Positions 1-4,818 of a stretch of DNA of 5,063 bases are shown here, piece by piece. The stretch covers positions 1 through 5,063 of the forward strand of contig JAGOCV010000293.1 of the NCBI GenBank assembly GCA_017998575.1, given 5' to 3'. Each line of letters starts with the position of its first letter. The stretch's first letter is position 1. Both the position numbers and the translations under genes were made by a program. Source of the stretch: Burkholderiaceae bacterium (GTDB taxonomy: Bacteria; Pseudomonadota; Gammaproteobacteria; Burkholderiales; Burkholderiaceae). The notes under the pieces are model-generated. The model saw only the letters and a list, made by a program, of their open reading frames with translations. It was not told the origin of the DNA and did not search any database.

Positions 1-470
1 CCGCGGCCGCTGGCCACGTCGCGCATCAGCGCATAGCAGCGCACCTGGCGATCGTCGTTCATGCGAAAGCGCGGCAGTTCGGCGTCGAAGTTGGCCCAGT
101 CGCGCGCCTTGCCCAGTTGCAGCAGCCAGTCGTTGCGCAGGCGGTCTTCCCAGTAGGTGCCGGCCATGCGGTCGAGCGCGGCACGAATCTCCAGCGGTGT
201 GGCGATGTCCAGGCGCGAGCGGATGCTCCAATAGTTCGCGAGCGGCTCCAGCGCGTGGCCGCGCATGGTGGGCAGCAGGTTGGCAAGCTGGAAGCTGTTG
301 CCGCGTGAATAGGCCGCGCGCATCTCCAGCAGCGCGGCGTCGCCGCCGGGGGCTTGTGCCAGCGCAAGGCCCGGTGTCGCAAGCGCCGCCATAATGAGCC
401 GCAGACCCAGCCCTTTGAGGCGTCGACCGATTCGCCGAGCGCTTCCCTGTTTCTCATCAACCAGATTCAT
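1..470 (-). CDS. Soluble lytic transglycosylase, N-terminal part (runs off the left edge)
   Basis: The visible part is 156 codons read leftwards from the ATG at 470. It begins with a basic n-region (several Arg/Lys at residues 12-24), then a hydrophobic stretch and an ALA-Q signal-peptidase site at about residues 36-39, so the protein should be exported to the periplasm. The mature part is helical and Leu/Ala/Arg-rich, with features such as ANYWSIRSRL (78-87), TYWEDRLRNDWLLQLG (105-120) and RQVRCYALMRDV (141-152). This resembles the alpha-superhelical U-domain of Slt70-type enzymes, which cleave murein glycan strands to 1,6-anhydro products. The catalytic SLT domain with its Glu would lie off the window, so the activity is inferred. 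M27 is an alternative start, but it would leave a very short signal peptide with no basic n-region. There is no Shine-Dalgarno sequence before 470. The divergent folate gene starts 9 bp away. The assignment rests on family resemblance of the N-terminal region only. Confidence 0.8.
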   Translation of the reverse strand, partial: MNLVDEKQGSARRIGRRLKGLGLRLIMAALATPGLALAQAPGGDAALLEMRAAYSRGNSFQLANLLPTMRGHALEPLANYWSIRSRLDIATPLEIRAALDRMAGTYWEDRLRNDWLLQLGKARDWANFDAELPRFRMNDDRQVRCYALMRDVASGR

Positions 471-476
471 GTGTCG

Positions 477-482
477 ATTATG
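477..482 (-). promoter_or_regulatory. Possible -10 element of the lytic transglycosylase gene
   Basis: On the minus strand this reads CATAAT, a 5/6 match to TATAAT, and ends 6 nt before the ATG at 470. If it is used, transcription would begin at or next to the start codon, giving a leaderless mRNA; this fits the absence of a ribosome binding site. No good -35 hexamer is seen 16-18 bp upstream. The hexamer also overlaps the ATG of the divergent gene, so it may be chance. Confidence 0.2.
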
Positions 483-1130
483 GACAACAAAGACGGTCAG
501 AGCCCCCACAAACCCCACGCTGCGCAGGCCGATGGATCAGCGGCAGCGCTGAAGGTCGAATGGCGCAAATCGCTGATTGAAAAGCGACAGTCCCTGGCCG
601 ACCGCGCGTGGCGCAACGACCTGTTGCAGCGCGTCATGCGCGTGTGGCTGATCCACCGGCCAGACACGGTCATTGGCGCCTACTGGCCCATCAAGGGCGA
701 GTTCGATCCGCTGCCTGCGCTGTTTCGCTGGCAGGAGGCCGGCCTGGAGGAGGATGCGCAGGGTCAGCAGCAGCACCGGCGCATCGGACTGCCGGTGGTG
801 AACAAGGTGGACAAGACGCTGACCTTCTACACCTGGTACCCGGGCTGCCCGATGGAGGAGGATGCCTATGGCATTCCCAAGCCGAAGGACACCGAGATCG
901 TTCAGCCCACGCTGATCTTCGTGCCCTGCGTGGGCTACGGGCCCGGTGGCTTCCGGCTGGGCTATGGCGGCGGCTTCTACGACCGCACGCTGGCCAGCCT
1001 GAAACCCAAGCCCTTCACCGTGGGTCTGGGCTACGACTTCGGCTGGCTGCCGTACCTCAAGCCCGAGATCCACGACGTGCCGCTGGACGCGATCCTGAGC
1101 GACACGGGCGTGATGTGGCCGGAACGCTAG
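480..1130 (+). CDS. fau: 5-formyltetrahydrofolate cyclo-ligase (MTHFS)
   Basis: This cytoplasmic enzyme uses ATP to convert 5-formyl-THF to 5,10-methenyl-THF, returning a storage and inhibitory folate to one-carbon metabolism. The 216-residue protein carries the family signature GYGPGGFRLGYGGGFYDR at 152-169, the phosphate and folate-binding glycine-rich loop. Other family features are the basic N-terminal helix KVEWRKSLIEKRQSL (25-39), the GAYWPIKGEFDP segment (66-77) and YGIPKP (130-135), followed by the usual GLGYDFG (182-188) and a C-terminal DAILSD. Residues 1-24 are a polar, probably disordered extension, which makes it slightly longer than the roughly 180-200 residues usual in the family. 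ATG 480 is chosen because the conserved part begins soon after. The reading frame stays open upstream to 354, but there it lies over the opposite gene's signal peptide; GTG 471 is a possible alternative start. No clear Shine-Dalgarno sequence is present. It ends 4 bp from the convergent transporter gene. Confidence 0.95.
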   Translation: MDNKDGQSPHKPHAAQADGSAAALKVEWRKSLIEKRQSLADRAWRNDLLQRVMRVWLIHRPDTVIGAYWPIKGEFDPLPALFRWQEAGLEEDAQGQQQHRRIGLPVVNKVDKTLTFYTWYPGCPMEEDAYGIPKPKDTEIVQPTLIFVPCVGYGPGGFRLGYGGGFYDRTLASLKPKPFTVGLGYDFGWLPYLKPEIHDVPLDAILSDTGVMWPER

Positions 1131-1134
1131 CCGA

Positions 1135-2052
1135 CTAGGGGTGGTCGGCGTTGGCGTGCACGTCGGTGATGCGCTGCTCGCGCCGCACGAGGTAGAGCCC
1201 GCTGCCCACGATGATGGCCGCGCCCACCCACGTATGGGCGCTGGGCAGTGTGTGCCAGATCAGCCAGTCCAGCCCCAGGCCCCAGGCCAGCGCGCTGTAC
1301 TCGAACGGGGCCACGGCCGAGGCCTGGCCGTGGCGGAAGGCCTCGGTGATGGCGAGCTGGCCGCAGAACCCGGTGACGGCCAGGGCCACGAGCAGCAGGG
1401 CGTCGCTGCGGCGAATGGGCACCCATTCGGCCCATGAGAGCGCGCCCGCGCCGACGGCCATGAACACCATCATCCAGAGCACCATGCTTTCGCTGCTGTC
1501 GGTGCGGGTGGCCAGCCGGCCGGTGACGGCCGCCACGGCGTAGCACAGGGCTGCGCCCAGCGTGGCGAGACCGCCGATGGTGACGAAGCCGGCTTGCAGG
1601 TCGTCGCCGCTGGGCCGCAGCGCGATGAGCACGCCGACGAAACCGATGGCGATGGCCCACCAGTGGGCCTTGGGCACGCGCTCTTTGAGCACCGGCACCG
1701 AGAGTGCGGTGATCAGCAGCGGCGAGATGAAGAACAGGGTGTAAGCGGCCGACAGCGGCAGCTCGCGCACGCCGATGGTGAAGAGGGCCAGCATGGTGAT
1801 GCCGAGCACGCCGCGCAGCAGGTGCAGCGGCCAGCGGACCTTGAGCACGGTGTGCCAGGCGCCGCGCCAGGCAATGTAGAGAAACACCAAAGGCAGTGCC
1901 GTGAGGCCGCGCAGCGCGGCGATCTGCAGCACGGGGTAGGTGGCGGAGAGGGTCTTGAGCACCGCGTCCATGAACGCGAAGAAGCCCACGGCGACGAGCA
2001 TGAAGGTGATGCTGCGCAGGTTGCCGGCGGCGAGATGCGGGGGCTGGGTCAT
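1135..2052 (-). CDS. DMT superfamily transporter with two EamA domains
   Basis: A 305-residue inner-membrane protein of the drug/metabolite transporter superfamily. About ten hydrophobic helices can be drawn (roughly 14-32, 41-61, 78-95, 100-120, 130-146, 156-176, 190-207, 217-235, 245-267, 274-290), forming two EamA repeats of about 130 residues each. Typical landmarks are the AALRGL segment (45-50), SAAYTLFFISPLL (101-113) ending repeat 1, and the matching APFEYSALAWGL (248-259) in repeat 2. The C-terminus is short, charged and cytoplasmic. The family includes amino-acid and metabolite exporters and riboflavin importers (RibN); the substrate cannot be read from the sequence. Its ATG lies 6 bp after the LysR stop codon, and its SD-like GAGG overlaps that TGA. 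This points to co-transcription and coupled translation, with LysR control of the transporter as a natural guess. Confidence 0.93.
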   Translation of the reverse strand: MTQPPHLAAGNLRSITFMLVAVGFFAFMDAVLKTLSATYPVLQIAALRGLTALPLVFLYIAWRGAWHTVLKVRWPLHLLRGVLGITMLALFTIGVRELPLSAAYTLFFISPLLITALSVPVLKERVPKAHWWAIAIGFVGVLIALRPSGDDLQAGFVTIGGLATLGAALCYAVAAVTGRLATRTDSSESMVLWMMVFMAVGAGALSWAEWVPIRRSDALLLVALAVTGFCGQLAITEAFRHGQASAVAPFEYSALAWGLGLDWLIWHTLPSAHTWVGAAIIVGSGLYLVRREQRITDVHANADHP

Positions 2053-2056
2053 GGGG

Positions 2057-2060
2057 CCTC
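2057..2060 (-). promoter_or_regulatory. SD-like site for the DMT transporter, overlapping the LysR stop codon
   Basis: On the minus strand the sequence is CTGAGGCCCCATG: the LysR stop codon TGA shares its last two bases with a GAGG motif, 4 nt before the transporter ATG. The spacing is slightly short, which suits a coupled, re-initiating gene pair better than a free-standing start. Confidence 0.5.
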
Positions 2061-3090
2061 AGTCCATCTGGTCGACGGTGTCGGGGTCTGGCACGTCGCC
2101 GATGGCCTCGCGCGTTTCCGCGGCCTGCTTGAGCAGCCATTCGCAGAAGGCCTTGACTTCGGGTCGCTGCGCGCTGCGCGGCGCGACCAGCAGCCAGTAC
2201 ACCAGCGGGGAGTCCAGCCGCGTCTGGGGCAGGGGCTCGACCAGGGCGCCGCTGGCCAGGCTCTCGGCCACCAGCGGCAGGCGCGCGAGCGCCACGCCCT
2301 GGCCGGTGAGGGCGGCTTGCACGATCTGGTTGGCGTAGTTGAAGTACATCCAGCGCTGCGGCGAGAGCTTGGCCGGCGTGGTGCGGCCGGCGCGCTTGCC
2401 GCCCGGCGCAGCGGCGGGTTTGTGGCCGAAGGTGTCGAGCCAGCGCTGCCAGGTGAGCCATTCGAGGTGGCGTGTGCGGTGGGCGTCGCCGGCTTCGATG
2501 AGGGCGCAGCGCGAGAGGTCATCGATGCTGTGGATGGGTTGCGTCTTGAGCAGCCAGGGGCTGGCGACAGGGGTGAGCTGTTCGCCGAAGAGACGCTGCG
2601 CGTCGGCAGGCATGGCCTGCGGCACGGCGTAGCGCAAGGCGAGGTCCACGTCGGAGGTGGCGAGGTCGACGGCGGCGTCGGTGGCATCGATGCGGATGTC
2701 GATATCGGGGTGGTCGCGCTGGAAGGCTTCGAGCCGGGGGATCAGCCACATGGAGGCGAATGAGGCCCAGGTGGTGATGGCCACGCCCTTGCGGCCCGCG
2801 CTCTGGCGGATCTGGCGCACGGCGGCGTCGATGCGTTCCAGCGCCATGCTGGAGGCGCGCAGCAGCTGCGAGCCCGCGCTGGTGAGTTCAACGGCACGCG
2901 TGTGGCGCAGGAAGAGGGCGGTGCCGACCTCGTCTTCGAGGGCCTGGATCTGCCGGCTGACCGCGCTCTGCGTGAGCGAGAGCTCTTCGGCGGCGGCGCG
3001 GAAGTTGAGGTGGCGGGCCACGGCCTCGAAGGCGCGCAGGTGCCCGGCGGCGATCGGGCGGGTGCGGGGGTGGCTGCTGGTGAGCTGCAT
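2059..3090 (-). CDS. LysR-type transcriptional regulator, GcvA-like
   Basis: A DNA-binding regulator of 343 residues. The N-terminal winged helix-turn-helix covers about 17-75, with the recognition helix in LTQSAVSRQIQALEDEVG (39-56). The linker helix spans about 77-100, and a periplasmic-binding-protein-like effector domain covers about 102-325. The segments TTWASFASMWLIPRLEAFQ (106-124) and DVDLALRYA (147-155) are typical of the GcvA subgroup. An unusual Pro/Gly/Arg/Lys-rich stretch at about 223-246 lengthens the effector domain between WLDTFG and the conserved region ending in AALTGQGVALARLPLV (259-274). The start at 3090 is preferred over the in-frame ATG at 3105 because GGAG lies 5 nt before it, while 3105 has no ribosome site. 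The effector and targets are unknown. By family habit it may regulate the DMT gene behind it, the divergent DUF2917 gene, and itself. Confidence 0.93.
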   Translation of the reverse strand: MQLTSSHPRTRPIAAGHLRAFEAVARHLNFRAAAEELSLTQSAVSRQIQALEDEVGTALFLRHTRAVELTSAGSQLLRASSMALERIDAAVRQIRQSAGRKGVAITTWASFASMWLIPRLEAFQRDHPDIDIRIDATDAAVDLATSDVDLALRYAVPQAMPADAQRLFGEQLTPVASPWLLKTQPIHSIDDLSRCALIEAGDAHRTRHLEWLTWQRWLDTFGHKPAAAPGGKRAGRTTPAKLSPQRWMYFNYANQIVQAALTGQGVALARLPLVAESLASGALVEPLPQTRLDSPLVYWLLVAPRSAQRPEVKAFCEWLLKQAAETREAIGDVPDPDTVDQMD

Positions 3091-3095
3091 GGGGG

Positions 3096-3099
3096 CTCC
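3096..3099 (-). promoter_or_regulatory. Ribosome binding site that sets the LysR start at 3090
   Basis: The minus strand reads CGGAGCCCCCATG, with GGAG 5 nt before the ATG at 3090. The upstream in-frame ATG at 3105 is preceded only by CTAACCGCATCA, with no purine-rich SD. The shorter, 343-residue product is therefore the better call. Confidence 0.6.
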
Positions 3100-3117
3100 G
3101 GGCATTGATGCGGTTAG

Positions 3118-3178
3118 CGAATCAATAGCTTACTGCGTATTCATTGGACGCAAAGGGCTTTCGGCCCGAACATTCATT
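3118..3178. promoter_or_regulatory. Candidate LysR operator and divergent promoter region
   Basis: This is the core of the 126-bp gap between the LysR and DUF2917 genes and is richer in A/T than its surroundings. ATTCATT occurs at 3139-3145 and again at 3172-3178, 33 bp apart or about three helical turns. An inverted near-copy, AATCAAT, lies at 3120-3126. The first two form an imperfect dyad, CGAATCAAT (3118-3126) against ATTCATTGG (3139-3147), with 7 of 9 positions pairing across 12 bp. Between the direct repeats is a perfect 5-bp dyad, TTCGG-C-CCGAA (3160-3170). TTGGAC at 3144-3149 could be a -35 for DUF2917, but no convincing -10 follows. The position and repeats fit LysR binding and autoregulation; no site has been demonstrated. 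Confidence 0.4.
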
Positions 3179-3205
3179 CCCAGGATGAGCCATCGTCCCT
3201 ACCCC

Positions 3206-3210
3206 AGGAG
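3206..3210 (+). promoter_or_regulatory. Ribosome binding site of the DUF2917 gene
   Basis: AGGAG lies 6 nt before the ATG at 3217. It is a strong SD at good spacing and fixes this start. Confidence 0.75.
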
Positions 3211-3216
3211 CCCCTC

Positions 3217-3720
3217 ATGAACACCGTTTCCACCCCCGTTGCTGTCGAGTCCGATCGGATGGCCTGCCCCGCCGCCATGCGCGGCTGGCGCCTCGATGCG
3301 CGCCGCGCGATGACCCTGCGCCCGCAGGTGTCGAGCCGCCTGCACATCACGCAGGGCCGGGCGTGGGTGACGCTGGGTTTGCCTCATCAGGGGGCCGGCA
3401 ACGAGTCGGGTGACCTGATGCTGGCCGCCGGCGAGAGCATGGTCGTGCCGGCGGGTGCCCGCCTGGTGATGGAGCCCTGGCAGCCGGCCAGTGCAGGCCC
3501 GGTGCGCTTCGACTGGTTCACCGAGCCTCAGGCCCTGGCGGTGGCCCGGCCCGACCGCTTCGGCCGCGAGGTGGTGGCGCCGTCGCGCGAGCTCGCGCAG
3601 GCCCTGAGCCAGGCCAGCTGGGCGCTGGCCCGGCTGGTGCGGGGGCTGGTCGGCTACGGCGCTGACCTGGTGATGGGTCGCAGCCGCGTGCCGGCGACCT
3701 GCGAGTCCCCCCGCTCCTGA
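3217..3720 (+). CDS. DUF2917 domain-containing protein
   Basis: A 167-residue protein of unknown function. Residues about 24-88 resemble the DUF2917 family, a small cupin-like all-beta domain: a WRLDARRAMTLRP start, the conserved RLHITQGRAWVTL (41-53), then GDLMLAAGESMVVPAGARLV (65-84). The loop between these strands is slightly long and Gly-rich (LPHQGAGNESG, 55-65). After about 105 the chain becomes a helical, Ala/Leu-rich tail (ELAQALSQASWALARLVRGLV, about 125-145). It has no signal peptide or transmembrane segment, so it is probably cytoplasmic. No metal-binding His cluster of the classical cupin type is seen. The gene has a strong ribosome site and faces the LysR gene, which may control it. 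The family assignment is fairly sure; the function is not known. Confidence 0.88.
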   Translation: MNTVSTPVAVESDRMACPAAMRGWRLDARRAMTLRPQVSSRLHITQGRAWVTLGLPHQGAGNESGDLMLAAGESMVVPAGARLVMEPWQPASAGPVRFDWFTEPQALAVARPDRFGREVVAPSRELAQALSQASWALARLVRGLVGYGADLVMGRSRVPATCESPRS

Positions 3721-3727
3721 GCGCGCT

Positions 3728-3749
3728 GGCGCTTCCCGAAGGCAGCGCC
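3728..3749. terminator. Hairpin between convergent DUF2917 and tfoX-like genes
   Basis: GGCGCT at 3728-3733 pairs perfectly with AGCGCC at 3744-3749. After one mismatch, CC (3735-3736) pairs with GG (3741-3742). On the minus strand the loop is TTCG closed by C-G, the exceptionally stable UUCG tetraloop. The hairpin touches the stop codon of the tfoX-like gene and fills most of the 28-bp intergenic gap. No U-tract follows directly on either strand; the nearest T-run is at 3769-3774 on the plus strand, inside the opposing gene. It may stop transcription, protect 3' ends, or both. An alternative pairing, GCGCTG (3723-3728) with CAGCGC (3743-3748), is also possible. Confidence 0.45.
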
Positions 3750-4108
3750 TACTTGCGCGGCCTTTGTTTTTTGGGCTTGCGCGCCGCCACGGCCGCTTCC
3801 AGCGCGAGCCTTGCCCAGGGCAGCATGAGCGCGGGCGACTCCAGCGCTTCGTCCGGGGGCGTGTGGTAGTTCAGCTTGCCGGTCTTGCCCTTGAACTCGT
3901 ACACGAAGGGCCGTCCACCGGCGGCGAGCCAGCGCGGCTCGGTGTCGGCGTTGGTCTTGAGGAACAGGGTGTCCCACGCAATGATGGCGATGTTCATGCC
4001 GTCGGTGGAGATGCCCCATCCGCCGAACATGCGCTTGGGCACGCACGGACCTACGCCCGAGAGCAATTCGCAGGCGTGTTGGGCAAAAGGATCGACGGGT
4101 TTGACCAT
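3749..4108 (-). CDS. TfoX N-terminal domain family protein
   Basis: A 119-residue protein that is almost entirely one TfoX/Sxy N-terminal domain. Landmarks are RMFGGWGISTDGMNIAIIAWD (26-46) with the signature MFGG, then LFLKTN (48-53), GRPFVYEFKGK (65-75), LNYHTPPDEALESP (79-92) and the terminal helix WARLALEAAVAAR (98-110). The last nine residues are strongly basic. In gammaproteobacteria full-length TfoX/Sxy, of about 200 residues, is a competence regulator acting with CRP; this protein lacks the C-terminal half. Single-domain versions are common in other proteobacteria and have no established role, so a competence function should not be assumed. The start at 4108 is the one expected for the family. 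There is no good Shine-Dalgarno sequence: a TAAGAT hexamer ends 6 nt before the ATG. The gene is divergent from the TetR gene with a 30-bp gap. Confidence 0.9.
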   Translation of the reverse strand: MVKPVDPFAQHACELLSGVGPCVPKRMFGGWGISTDGMNIAIIAWDTLFLKTNADTEPRWLAAGGRPFVYEFKGKTGKLNYHTPPDEALESPALMLPWARLALEAAVAARKPKKQRPRK

Positions 4109-4138
4109 GGCCGCATCTTAGTTCGGCAGAATGCGCCG
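4109..4138. promoter_or_regulatory. Short divergent control region, tfoX-like / tetR
   Basis: The whole 30-bp gap between the two start codons. It holds an inverted repeat, CGCAT (4112-4116) and ATGCG (4131-4135), separated by 14 bp; this could be an autoregulatory TetR site. Minus-strand TAAGAT (4120-4115) ends 6 nt before the tfoX-like ATG. Plus-strand CAGAAT (4127-4132) ends 6 nt before the tetR ATG. TTGACC at 4101-4106 resembles a -35, but is 20 bp from CAGAAT, which is too far for a standard sigma-70 promoter. All of these matches are short and individually weak. Confidence 0.25.
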
Positions 4139-4756
4139 ATGGCCCGACCGAAATCCGCTTCCCACGATCTCAAACGCGACGAAATCCTGAACGTGGCGGC
4201 GCGCTGCTTCGCCGCGCAGAGTTTCCCCGCCGCGAGCATGAACGACATCGCCGACGCCTGCGGCACGAGCAAGGCGCGGCTCTACCACTACTACGAGAGC
4301 AAGGATGCCATCCTGTTCGACCTGCTCGATCGCTACACCCAGCGCCTGCTCGCGCTCATCGGCGAGGCCGAGGCGCGCGCGCAGCGCAAGAATCTGAGCG
4401 AGCGAGACGCTCTGAGCGAGCTGGTGCGGGCCTTCCTGGCCGAATACGAGACCTCGGCCACGCGCCACATCGCCCTGGTGTCCGACACCAAGTTCCTCGG
4501 CCCGGTGCAACGCACGCTGATCGTCAACCGCCAGCGCGACGTGGTGGCGGCGTTCACCCGCTTCATCACGCGCGCCTATCCCGAGCGCGTGACGCCGGCC
4601 AACCAGACCGCGCTGACCATGATGCTGTTCGGCATGATCAACTGGACCTTCACCTGGCTGCGCCCGGGTGGCGCGATGAGCTACAGCGCCTTCGCCGAGG
4701 AGGTGGTGCAGATGCTTGAGCGCGGCTTGTCCGGCGGTGCCACGGGGCTATCGTGA
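4139..4756 (+). CDS. TetR/AcrR family transcriptional regulator
   Basis: A 205-residue one-component regulator. The N-terminal three-helix DNA-binding domain lies at about 12-60. It contains RDEILNVAARCFAAQSFPAASMNDIADA (13-40), with the turn and recognition helix CGTSKARLYHYYESKDAILFDLL (41-63), close to the family consensus. The rest is an all-helical ligand-binding and dimerisation domain. Its features MLFGMINWTFTWLRPGGAMSYS (162-183) and VVQMLERGL (189-197) recall the KstR2-type C-terminal domain, whose members often sense acyl-CoA or lipid-derived ligands; this is a resemblance, not proof. The frame stays open far upstream, but that part is antisense to the tfoX-like gene, and MARPKSASHDLKRDEIL is the natural N-terminus. 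No Shine-Dalgarno sequence is visible. The MBL-fold gene follows on the same strand after 62 bp, across a palindrome that the regulator may bind. Confidence 0.93.
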   Translation: MARPKSASHDLKRDEILNVAARCFAAQSFPAASMNDIADACGTSKARLYHYYESKDAILFDLLDRYTQRLLALIGEAEARAQRKNLSERDALSELVRAFLAEYETSATRHIALVSDTKFLGPVQRTLIVNRQRDVVAAFTRFITRAYPERVTPANQTALTMMLFGMINWTFTWLRPGGAMSYSAFAEEVVQMLERGLSGGATGLS

Positions 4757-4757
4757 T

Positions 4758-4771
4758 TTACTTATACGTAA
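4758..4771. promoter_or_regulatory. 14-bp near-perfect palindrome, candidate TetR operator
   Basis: TTACTTATACGTAA pairs with its own reverse complement at six of seven base pairs; only the fifth pair from each end fails. It begins 2 nt after the tetR stop codon, upstream of the MBL-fold gene and its possible -10 at 4787-4792. Length, symmetry and position fit a TetR-family operator. Which protein binds it is inferred only from adjacency. Confidence 0.45.
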
Positions 4772-4786
4772 TTGATTTCGTTTAGT

Positions 4787-4792
4787 TAAAAT
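4787..4792 (+). promoter_or_regulatory. Possible -10 element of the MBL-fold gene
   Basis: TAAAAT matches TATAAT at 5 of 6 positions and lies in the most AT-rich stretch of the window (about 4755-4797). No good -35 is found at 16-18 bp; the palindrome at 4758-4771 occupies the place where one would be. A transcript from here would have a leader of about 20 nt containing the SD at 4807-4811. Confidence 0.35.
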
Positions 4793-4806
4793 TCCAGCTT
4801 CCCCAC

Positions 4807-4811
4807 AGGAG
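4807..4811 (+). promoter_or_regulatory. Ribosome binding site of the MBL-fold gene
   Basis: AGGAG lies 7 nt before the ATG at 4819, a strong site that fixes the start of the truncated gene at the right edge. Confidence 0.75.
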
Positions 4812-4818
4812 ACCCCCC

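Noticed and set aside
59..460. A 133-codon minus-strand open frame at the left edge.
   Set aside because: It is out of frame with the transglycosylase reading from 470, which has a signal peptide and family-like sequence; this frame gives a Cys/Trp/Arg-rich chain.
354..479. N-terminal extension of the 5-formyl-THF cyclo-ligase frame.
   Set aside because: The extra 42 codons lie over the start and signal peptide of the divergent gene and have no resemblance to the enzyme family.
400..480. 6S RNA gene (ssrS) upstream of the 5-formyl-THF cyclo-ligase, as in Escherichia coli.
   Set aside because: The 9-bp gap leaves no room for a separate RNA of about 180 nt, and I see no long open-bubble hairpin there.
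1127..2461. A 444-codon open frame on the minus strand over the transporter and part of the LysR gene.
   Set aside because: It is the same-strand shadow of two genes with clear family signatures. Its product is a low-complexity Arg/Ala/His-rich chain typical of out-of-frame reading of GC-rich DNA.
1594..2763. A 389-codon plus-strand open frame antisense to the transporter and LysR genes.
   Set aside because: The product is Gly/Glu/His/Gln-rich with no recognisable domain, as expected for the antisense frame of GC-rich genes, and no ribosome site is seen.
3091..3216. A small gene or RNA in the LysR/DUF2917 gap.
   Set aside because: No frame with a ribosome site and plausible coding bias, and no stable extended fold; the short dyads fit regulatory sites better.
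3764..4138. 125-codon upstream extension of the TetR frame.
   Set aside because: It is antisense to the tfoX-like gene, and the TetR DNA-binding domain begins normally a few residues after the ATG at 4139.
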